Below are positions 57,658-64,000 of a stretch of DNA of 64,000 nt, one piece after another. The notes under the pieces were generated by a model that saw only the letters and a program-made list of their open reading frames with translations, ran no database searches and had not been told where the DNA came from. The first letter of the stretch is position 1. Each line of letters begins with the position of its first letter. Source of the DNA: RGIG7450 sp045633565 (GTDB lineage Bacteria; Bacillota; Clostridia; RUG12999); NCBI GenBank assembly GCA_045633565.1, contig JAZQYO010000006.1, positions 62,001-126,000 on the forward strand. Reading direction: 5' to 3'. Made by a program: the position numbers and the translations under genes.

Positions 57658-58734
57658 ATGAGAGTATTTAACTTTTCAGCAGGTCCTTCTATGTTACCAC
57701 TTCCTGTACTTGAGCAGTGTGCAAGAGAAATGACAGACTATAATGGCAGCGGTATGTCAGTAATGGAAATGAGCCATCGTTCACCTGTATACGATGCAAT
57801 TATCAAAGAGGCAGAAAAAGACCTCCGAGAGCTCATGAACATTCCGGACAACTACAAAGTTTTATTCATGCAGGGCGGTGCGTCAACCCAGTTTGCAGCA
57901 GTTCCGCTCAACCTCATGAAAAACGGCAAAGCAGATTATGTTGTTTCAGGTCAGTTCTCAAAGAAAGCTTTTGAAGAAGCACAGAAATACGGCGATGCAA
58001 AATGTATCGCAAGCTCAAAGGACAGGACTTTTGCATATATTCCGGAGATTACTCCCGATATGGTTCGCCCCGATACAGACTATGTACATGTTTGCTACAA
58101 CAACACAATTTTCGGCACAAAATATCCCGAGGTTCCAAATGTTGGTGACAAAGTTTTAGTTGCAGATATGTCCTCCTGCATTATTTCAGAACCGGTTGAT
58201 GTGACAAAATTCGGCGTAATTTACGCAGGCGCTCAGAAAAATATGGCTCCCGCAGGTGTTACAATCGTGATTGTAAGAGAAGACCTTTTAGGCAATGCAA
58301 GAGAGGAAACTCCTACAATGCTCAACTGGCAGATTATGGCTGACAATGATTCTATGTACAACACACCGCCCTGTTATGCAATTTATGTTGCAGGTCTGGT
58401 GTACAAATGGATACTCGGTCTTGGCGGTCTTGATGCTATGAAAAAGATTAATGAAGAAAAGGCAGCTATTTTGTATAACTACCTTGATTCTTCCAAGCTT
58501 TTTAAACCCGGTGCAGATAAAGAGTACCGTTCTATGATGAACGTAACCTTTGTTACAGGCAACGAAGAGCTTGACAAAAAGTTCTGCAAAGAAGCAGACG
58601 CAGCAGGCTTTAAAAACTTAAAAGGTCACAGATCAGTTGGCGGTATGAGAGCTTCCATCTACAATGCCATGCCTACAGAAGGCGTTAAAGCTTTAGTAGA
58701 ATTTATGAAGAAATTTGAAGCGGAAAACAAATAG
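57658..58734 (+). CDS. serC: Phosphoserine aminotransferase
   Basis: This 358-residue class V PLP aminotransferase forms phosphoserine from phosphohydroxypyruvate. FNFSAGPSMLPLPVLEQ, MSHRSPVYDAII, QGGASTQFAAVPLNLM and YAGAQKNMAPAGVTIVIV (Schiff-base Lys) are present, and GHRSVGGMRASIYNAMP is the family end signature. The start at 57658 follows AAGGAG. Serine biosynthesis continues in serA next door. Confidence 0.97.
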   Translation: MRVFNFSAGPSMLPLPVLEQCAREMTDYNGSGMSVMEMSHRSPVYDAIIKEAEKDLRELMNIPDNYKVLFMQGGASTQFAAVPLNLMKNGKADYVVSGQFSKKAFEEAQKYGDAKCIASSKDRTFAYIPEITPDMVRPDTDYVHVCYNNTIFGTKYPEVPNVGDKVLVADMSSCIISEPVDVTKFGVIYAGAQKNMAPAGVTIVIVREDLLGNAREETPTMLNWQIMADNDSMYNTPPCYAIYVAGLVYKWILGLGGLDAMKKINEEKAAILYNYLDSSKLFKPGADKEYRSMMNVTFVTGNEELDKKFCKEADAAGFKNLKGHRSVGGMRASIYNAMPTEGVKALVEFMKKFEAENK

Positions 58735-58744
58735 GAGATTAGAA

Positions 58745-59905
58745 ATGTTTAAAATACAGACACTTAATAAAATTGCTAAAATCGGCACAGATAATCTTGG
58801 AGAGGGCTATGAAATTGCCGATACTCACGAAAATCCTGATGCGATAATTCTTCGCAGCTTTAATATGCACGAAATGGATATTCCCGAAAGTGTTAAAGGC
58901 ATTGCCAGAGCCGGTGCAGGTGTAAATAATATTCCGATTGACAAATGCAGCGAAAAAGGTATTGTCGTTTTCAACACACCCGGCGCAAATGCAAATGCAG
59001 TTAAAGAACTTGCAATTGCAGGTCTTCTGCTTGCTTCCAGAAAGGTTACAGATGCGGTTGACTGGGCGAAAACCTTAAAGGGTGAAGGCGACGCAGTCGG
59101 CAAACTTGTTGAAAAAGGCAAAAGCAACTTTGCAGGTCCGGAAATTTACGGAAAAACACTTGGCGTAATTGGACTTGGCGCTATTGGTGTTATGGTTGCA
59201 AATGCGGCTTATCACCTTGGCATGGAAGTAATGGGTTATGACCCCTACATTTCCGTTGATGCAGCGTGGGGAATTTCAAGACATGTTGAAAAAGCAAATG
59301 ACCTTGGCGACATGATTTCAAAATGTGATTACATATCTCTCCATCTGCCACTTAATGACGGAACAAGAAATATGATAAATGCTGACCTTTTAGTTAAAGC
59401 AAAAGACGGACTGCGTGTGCTTAATTTTGCAAGAGGTGAGCTTGTTAATACACCTGATATTATTGCAGCTCTAAAAAGCGGTAAAGTTGCAAGCTATGTA
59501 ACAGATTTCCCCAATGACGAGCAGCTTGGTGTTCCGGGAATTGTTGCAATTCCTCATCTTGGTGCGTCAACACCCGAGTCGGAAGATAACTGTGCAGTTA
59601 TGGCTGCAAAACAGCTTAAGGATTTCCTTGAAAACGGAAACATTAAAAACTCGGTTAACTTCCCAACCTGTATTGAACCCAGAACAACAAAAAGCAGAAT
59701 TGTTGTTGCTCATAAAAATGTTCCCAATATGATTTCTACACTTACAGGAATTTTATCCGGAAAGGGTATGAACATTGAGCATCTGACAAATAAATCGAGA
59801 AAAGAACTTGCGATTACAATGATAGATACTGATGACGATATTTCAGCAGCTATTATCGATGAAATCAAAGCTGTGGGCGAAGTTCTTTCAGTAAGACTTA
59901 TTTAA
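58745..59905 (+). CDS. serA: D-3-phosphoglycerate dehydrogenase
   Basis: This 386-residue protein has a catalytic domain and a Rossmann domain (KTLGVIGLGAIGVMVANAAYHLGM). The active-site Arg is in LNFARGELVNTPDI, the Glu in FPNDEQLGV and the His in IPHLGASTPESE. The C-terminal ACT domain (VPNMISTLTGILSGKGMNIEH) suggests serine feedback. It makes the substrate of SerC. It lies 10 bases after serC and ends with a terminator. Confidence 0.97.
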   Translation: MFKIQTLNKIAKIGTDNLGEGYEIADTHENPDAIILRSFNMHEMDIPESVKGIARAGAGVNNIPIDKCSEKGIVVFNTPGANANAVKELAIAGLLLASRKVTDAVDWAKTLKGEGDAVGKLVEKGKSNFAGPEIYGKTLGVIGLGAIGVMVANAAYHLGMEVMGYDPYISVDAAWGISRHVEKANDLGDMISKCDYISLHLPLNDGTRNMINADLLVKAKDGLRVLNFARGELVNTPDIIAALKSGKVASYVTDFPNDEQLGVPGIVAIPHLGASTPESEDNCAVMAAKQLKDFLENGNIKNSVNFPTCIEPRTTKSRIVVAHKNVPNMISTLTGILSGKGMNIEHLTNKSRKELAITMIDTDDDISAAIIDEIKAVGEVLSVRLI

Positions 59906-59912
59906 AATTTAT

Positions 59913-59945
59913 AAATCCGCAGCATTGCTGCGGATTTAATTTAAG
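59913..59945 (+). terminator. Terminator of serA
   Basis: AAATCCGCAGCA/TGCTGCGGATTT hairpin followed by AATTT. Its T-run is imperfect and the rqcH ribosome binding site (AAGGAG) comes at once. Confidence 0.75.
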
Positions 59946-59954
59946 GAGAAAACT

Positions 59955-61706
59955 ATGGCGTTTGACGGAATACTGATAACCTGCCTTACTAAAGAATTAA
60001 ACTCTTTGCTAAAGGGTGGCAGGGTTGATAAAATTTATATGCCTGACAGGGATACGGTGGTAATGGCTGTCCGGTCTTTAGGCAAAAATTATAAGCTTTT
60101 TCTCAGCAGCAACCCGTCAATGCCGAGAATCAGTCTGACGCAGCAGACGAGGGAGTACCCGCAAAACCCACCAATGTTTTGTATGCTGCTCAGAAAACAT
60201 CTGTCAGGCAGCAGACTTCTTTCGGTCCTGCAGCCGGATATGGAACGAATTGTGCAGCTGGAGTTTGAAACCAAAAATGAGCTTGGTGACACAGTTATAA
60301 AAAAACTTACCGTCGAGCTTATGGGCAGACACAGTAATATTATCTTTTTAAACGAAGAAAATAAGGTGCTTGACTGCACAAGGCTTGTTGACGCATCGGT
60401 AAGCTCAGTCAGAACGGTGCTTCCGGGCATAACCTATCAGCCACCACCCCCTCAGGAGAAGATTTCGCCGTTAAATGTGGACGAAAAAAGGGTGACAGAT
60501 GTAATTCTATCCTGTCCTCCCGAGCAGAAAATTGACAGATTTATCTTGGAAAAATTTGCGGGTCTTTCACCAATGCTTGCAAGGGAACCGGTTTGCAGAG
60601 CCACAGGTAATACGGAAATTTTTGCAGGAGAACTGACAGATGAACTGATCCTGTCGGTTGCAAAAAAACTCTGGGAGATTATCCTTCAGGTACAAAAAGG
60701 TGAATTTACACCCGGGCTTATTCTGGATGAAAAGGGAAATCCCTTTGATTTTGAGGCGATAGAAATTTGTCAGCACAGGGTTAAGCCGGTAGAATGCATT
60801 GCTGAAATCTTGGATGAGTTTTATTTAAGCCGTGAGCTAAAAGGGAGAATGTCCCAGCAAAGCGGTGATATTATGAAAATTGTCACAAACTTAATTGAGC
60901 GCTCAGCAAGGAAAGCGGCAATACTTCAGGACGATATAAAAAATGCCGAAAAAAAGGATTTGTGCCGTCTTTATGGTGATATTATAACCGCCAATATTTA
61001 TAAAATAAAAAAAGGTGACAGGCAGCTTGTTACCGAGAATTTTTACAGTGAGAAGGGCGAGGAAATAACCGTTCCACTTGACAGTGAGCTTACCCCACCC
61101 GAGAACGCACAAAAGTATTTTGCTCGGTATAACAAGCTTAAAAATACCGAGGTTTTTGCCAAGGAGCAGCTTGAAATTGCCATGGCGGATATTGAGTATT
61201 TGAAAAGTGTTCAGATGTCGCTTGAAAATTGTGAAAATTTAAAGGAGCTTTCTGAAATAAAATCCGAACTTGCGTCGGAAGGGTATTTGAAAAGAGCAAA
61301 AACGGGCGGCAAACAAAAAGTAAAACCAAGCAGTCCTGATAAATATTTAAGCAGCGACGGGTTTGAAATTTTAGTTGGCAAGAACAATAAACAGAATGAT
61401 TATCTGACCCTCAAACTCGCATCAAACAGCGATATATGGTTTCATACCAAAAACATTCCCGGCTCACATACGGTGATTGTTTCGGGCGGGAAAACTGTAC
61501 CCGACAGCACCATGACAGAGGCGGCAATGCTTGCGGCATATTATTCCAAGGCAAGAGGGTCTTCCAACGTTGCGGTGGATTACACCCAGATAAGAAATGT
61601 TAAAAAACCTGCCGGAGCAAAAGCCGGTATGGTAATTTATGTAGATTACAAAACTGCTTACGTCACTCCTGACGAGGCGAAAATAAAGGAACTGAAGAAA
61701 ATATGA
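59955..61706 (+). CDS. rqcH: Rqc2 homolog RqcH (NFACT / fibronectin-binding A family)
   Basis: This 583-residue protein has NFACT-N (MAFDGILITCLTKELNSLLKGGRVDKIYMP), helix-hairpin-helix and coiled-coil middle parts (about 240-430), and the NFACT-R domain (DGFEILVGKNNKQNDYLTLKLASNSDIWFHTKNIPGSHTVI). In the ribosome-associated quality-control pathway RqcH adds C-terminal alanine tails to stalled nascent chains on 50S subunits. Older annotations call it a fibronectin-binding protein. Its stop overlaps queA by four bases. Confidence 0.94.
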   Translation: MAFDGILITCLTKELNSLLKGGRVDKIYMPDRDTVVMAVRSLGKNYKLFLSSNPSMPRISLTQQTREYPQNPPMFCMLLRKHLSGSRLLSVLQPDMERIVQLEFETKNELGDTVIKKLTVELMGRHSNIIFLNEENKVLDCTRLVDASVSSVRTVLPGITYQPPPPQEKISPLNVDEKRVTDVILSCPPEQKIDRFILEKFAGLSPMLAREPVCRATGNTEIFAGELTDELILSVAKKLWEIILQVQKGEFTPGLILDEKGNPFDFEAIEICQHRVKPVECIAEILDEFYLSRELKGRMSQQSGDIMKIVTNLIERSARKAAILQDDIKNAEKKDLCRLYGDIITANIYKIKKGDRQLVTENFYSEKGEEITVPLDSELTPPENAQKYFARYNKLKNTEVFAKEQLEIAMADIEYLKSVQMSLENCENLKELSEIKSELASEGYLKRAKTGGKQKVKPSSPDKYLSSDGFEILVGKNNKQNDYLTLKLASNSDIWFHTKNIPGSHTVIVSGGKTVPDSTMTEAAMLAAYYSKARGSSNVAVDYTQIRNVKKPAGAKAGMVIYVDYKTAYVTPDEAKIKELKKI

Positions 61707-62728
61707 AACTCAGTATATTTGATTACGACCTGCCACAAGAATTGATTGCCCAGACACCTCTTTTGGACAGAACGGCGTCCCGTCTTATGGTGGTGGACAG
61801 AGAAAATGAAAGCGTAGGGCACGACACTTTTAAGAATATAAAGCAGCACCTGAAAAAAGGTGACTGCCTTGTTTTAAACAACACAAGGGTTATCCCGGCA
61901 AGACTTTGCGGATTCCGTGAGGATAGCGGAAGAAGTATCGAATTTCTGCTTTTAAACAGACTTTCGACAAACAGATGGGAAACCATTGTAAAACCGGGCA
62001 AAAAATTAAAACCGGGGCACAGGGTTGTGTTCGGTAACGGTGAGCTTATTGCAAATGTTGTGGAAACTCTTGACAACGGTGGCAGAATAGTTGAGTTCGA
62101 ATACGAAGGACTTTTTGAAAATGTTTTAGACAGGCTTGGTGAAATGCCGTTGCCTCATTATATAACAGAAAAACTTGAGGACCGTGAACGTTATCAGACA
62201 GTTTACGCAAAATATGACGGCAGTGCAGCGGCACCGACCGCAGGTCTGCACTTTACAAGTGAACTGCTCTCAGAAATTGAAGAAATGGGCGTAAATGTGG
62301 CGTATATTACGCTTCATGTAGGTCTTGGAACATTCCGTCCTGTTAAGGTGGATAATATTGAGGAGCATGATATGCACAGCGAGTGGTACTCCATTCCGCC
62401 CGAAACCGCTGAGATAGTAAATAAAACCAAAGCGGAGGGTGGCAGAGTTATTGCTGTTGGCACCACATCTTGCAGAACGCTCGAGTCGGCAACCGATGAA
62501 AAGGGAATCCTTCCTGCAAAAAGTGACAGTACAAGCATTTTTATTTATCCCGGATATAAATTTAAAATGATTGACGCACTTATAACAAATTTTCATCTGC
62601 CCAAATCAACTCTTATTATGCTTGTTTCGGCTCTTGCCGGGTATGACCTCACAATGGAGGCTTACCGTCAGGCAGTGGAAGAAAAATACAGGTTTTTCAG
62701 TTTTGGCGATGCAATGTTTATTGAATAA
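61703..62728 (+). CDS. queA: S-adenosylmethionine:tRNA ribosyltransferase-isomerase
   Basis: This 341-residue enzyme transfers and isomerises the ribosyl group of SAM to form epoxyqueuosine in tRNA. FDYDLPQELIAQTPLLDRTASRLM, DCLVLNNTRVIPARL, YAKYDGSAAAPTAGLHFT, YITLHVGLGTFRPV and TNFHLPKSTLIMLVSALAG are all family motifs. It is last in the local operon and ends at a bidirectional terminator. No tgt gene follows in the window. Confidence 0.97.
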   Translation: MKLSIFDYDLPQELIAQTPLLDRTASRLMVVDRENESVGHDTFKNIKQHLKKGDCLVLNNTRVIPARLCGFREDSGRSIEFLLLNRLSTNRWETIVKPGKKLKPGHRVVFGNGELIANVVETLDNGGRIVEFEYEGLFENVLDRLGEMPLPHYITEKLEDRERYQTVYAKYDGSAAAPTAGLHFTSELLSEIEEMGVNVAYITLHVGLGTFRPVKVDNIEEHDMHSEWYSIPPETAEIVNKTKAEGGRVIAVGTTSCRTLESATDEKGILPAKSDSTSIFIYPGYKFKMIDALITNFHLPKSTLIMLVSALAGYDLTMEAYRQAVEEKYRFFSFGDAMFIE

Positions 62729-62730
62729 TT

Positions 62731-62760
62731 AAAAGCGAGTGTCAGCGGACGCTCGCTTTT
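62731..62760. terminator. Bidirectional terminator between queA and AraC-type gene
   Basis: AAAAGCGAGTGTC/GGACGCTCGCTTTT hairpin, overlapping the last codons of the AraC gene. Confidence 0.85.
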
Positions 62761-63578
62761 CTGTACTGAAGTGGTGTTATTCCATATTTTTCGCTGAACA
62801 GATGAACAAAGTAGCTTGTATCGTTAAACCCCGTATCAAGTGCAATGTCTGTAACCGAACGGTTTGTTTCGGAAAGGAGCTTTTTGGCATCGGCAAGTTT
62901 TAGCAGGTTGCAGTATGCCCGGATGCTCATGCCGCTTGATTTTTTGAATGTGTGACTTATGTGGGATTTGCTTCTGCCAAAATGTCGGCACAAATCGTCA
63001 AGCGTGATATTTGTATGATATTCATTTAGAAACTGCAGGATAAGATTGTATTCACTCTGAGGAGTATCGTTACATATTTCAAGAAGTCGGGTGAGCATAA
63101 GTGCAAGAGGGGGAATTACTGCAGCAAGCATTTCTTTGGGGAGAGGCTGACTGCTAAGCGATTTTTTCCATAAAGAATTATTATTCATCATACCGGATGA
63201 AAAAGTTTCCTGACGATAACCGCTGACGGCAATAAACCCTGACTTAGAGCCTGAGCTGAATGTATGAATATATTCATACACTCCGGCATGGCAAACTCTT
63301 AAAAATGAGCCTAAGCGTTTTTGCAGAATTTCCTGTTGGGAAAGCACGCATTTGTGGTGAGAAGTCCGCTTGACAGCCAAACAGTACGGATTGGTATGTG
63401 AATTGTACGGAGCAAACTTTTCTAAGACTTCCTGCGGGAAACAGCAAAGAGTGTTGCTGTCGAAATGCACGGACAGGCTGAGCATACAATCCTTTTTTAA
63501 ATATTCCATATAGTTTATAATGGATGGTGTAAGTTGTTTCATGGTGTGAATTTGCACTTTCTTTATATTTTTATGCAT
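62742..63578 (-). CDS. AraC-family regulator with PocR-type sensor domain
   Basis: This 278-residue protein has an N-terminal PocR-like domain (NPYCLAVKRTSHHKCVLSQQEILQKRLGSFLRVCHAGVYEYI with the conserved C-x-H cluster). Such domains often sense small hydrocarbon or redox ligands. The C-terminal AraC helix-turn-helix pair has ITLDDLCRHFGRSKSHISHTFKKSSGMSIRAYCNLLKLADAKKLL and IALDTGFNDTSYFVHLFSEKYGITPLQYRK. It is divergent from the FAD oxidoreductase gene and probably controls it. The start is unclear: ATG 63578 or 63542, neither with a strong ribosome binding site. Confidence 0.88.
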   Translation of the reverse strand: MHKNIKKVQIHTMKQLTPSIINYMEYLKKDCMLSLSVHFDSNTLCCFPQEVLEKFAPYNSHTNPYCLAVKRTSHHKCVLSQQEILQKRLGSFLRVCHAGVYEYIHTFSSGSKSGFIAVSGYRQETFSSGMMNNNSLWKKSLSSQPLPKEMLAAVIPPLALMLTRLLEICNDTPQSEYNLILQFLNEYHTNITLDDLCRHFGRSKSHISHTFKKSSGMSIRAYCNLLKLADAKKLLSETNRSVTDIALDTGFNDTSYFVHLFSEKYGITPLQYRKASVR

Positions 63579-63653
63579 TAAATTGAAAGAAATCGGTATA
63601 AAAGTATAATATAATTATAACATAAAATGAAAAATAATCAAGAGGTGAAATTT

Positions 63654-64000
63654 ATGCTTAATAAAAAACATGTTGAATGTGACCTGTGTGTTGTAGGTGG
63701 GGGTATTGCCGGCATGCTTGCGGCAATCTCTGCGGCAAGAGAAGGTATCAGCGTTGTACTTATGCACGAAAGACCGGTTCTTGGCGGTAATGCATCCTCC
63801 GAAATCCGTATGTGGATTTGCGGTGCTCGTGGTGAAGACAATCGTGAAACAGGTATTATTGAGGAGATTGCGCTTGAAAATCTTTACCGCAACCCTACCA
63901 AAAGTTATGCTATCTGGGACACAGTTCTTTATGAATTTGTGAAGCGTGAAAAAAACATAAATCTCCTGCTCAACTGTACCTGTATGGATGCAAAAACCGA
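63654..64000 (+). CDS. FAD-dependent oxidoreductase, N-terminal part (runs off the window)
   Basis: ATG 63654 follows AGAGGTG and the frame stays open to the window end (about 115 residues). The start HVECDLCVVGGGIAGMLAAISAAREGISVVLMHERPVLGGNASSEIRMW is the Rossmann FAD-binding motif G-G-G-I-A-G with the downstream LGGNASSE pattern of FAD_oxidored proteins. These are often found in carbohydrate-utilisation loci of gut bacteria. The divergent PocR/AraC regulator supports inducible expression. Substrate unknown. Confidence 0.85.
   Translation, partial: MLNKKHVECDLCVVGGGIAGMLAAISAAREGISVVLMHERPVLGGNASSEIRMWICGARGEDNRETGIIEEIALENLYRNPTKSYAIWDTVLYEFVKREKNINLLLNCTCMDAKT

Overview
The window reads as chromosomal DNA of a low-GC, spore-forming member of the class Clostridia (Firmicutes). 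Supporting signs are AGGAGG-type ribosome binding sites, T-box leaders, an S-box (SAM-I) leader, an alpha/beta-type small acid-soluble spore protein gene, BlaI/BlaR-like and S-layer-homology genes, and several 'copper amine oxidase N-terminal' secreted proteins. I cannot name the genus from sequence alone.

Layout: 1-1.8 kb, end of a glycosyltransferase cluster. 1.8-4.7 kb, a small ORF behind a structured RNA, metK under a SAM-I riboswitch with a very large P3 arm, and two tRNA-Leu genes plus a tRNA fragment. 4.7-12.3 kb, gap (GAPDH), then a LacI-type regulator divergent from an aminotransferase / three tandem deacetylase-like paralogs / zinc-ribbon phosphoesterase operon. 12.4-15.2 kb, BlaI-BlaR-like regulator pair with an SLH protein. 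15.2-26.2 kb, housekeeping and metabolic genes: dCMP deaminase, Dus, inositol phosphatase family, GH36, LysM-CAP protein, T-box-controlled orphan trpB, TetR, PutP, acyltransferase and a Cu/Zn SOD-like protein. 26.2-31.4 kb, argCJBDF on the minus strand, divergent from pyrC-carB-pyrK-pyrD-pyrF-pyrE-pyrB-pyrI (31.7-40.4 kb). 40.4-46.8 kb, a second small ORF/structured RNA unit, T-box-controlled thrS, GNAT, AraC/GH3 and the SASP. 46.9-54 kb, an accessory region with a DUF4143 ATPase, a Rep-like protein, a small resolvase, a secreted protein behind the third structured RNA, and a large serine recombinase. 54-64 kb, a second secreted paralog, recR, iscS-iscU-serC-serA-rqcH-queA, a PocR-domain AraC regulator and the start of an FAD oxidoreductase.

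The most interesting unexplained signal is a three-copy, about 210-225 nt structured RNA on the minus strand (1917-2142, 40655-40866, 51605-51815). Each copy has a strong promoter (-35/-10 spaced exactly 17), a 14-18 bp closing helix, internal hairpins and an intrinsic terminator. In each, the loop of an internal hairpin can pair either locally or, over about 14 bp, with the segment just before the terminator. The pairings are kept while the bases change between copies. Each copy is followed by a ribosome binding site and an ORF: two near-identical 36/38-residue proteins, and one secreted protein. I do not recognise this RNA. Other notable items are the triplicated NodB-like operon, the oversized SAM-I P3 arm, and a 240-bp repeat found directly after two unrelated stop codons.
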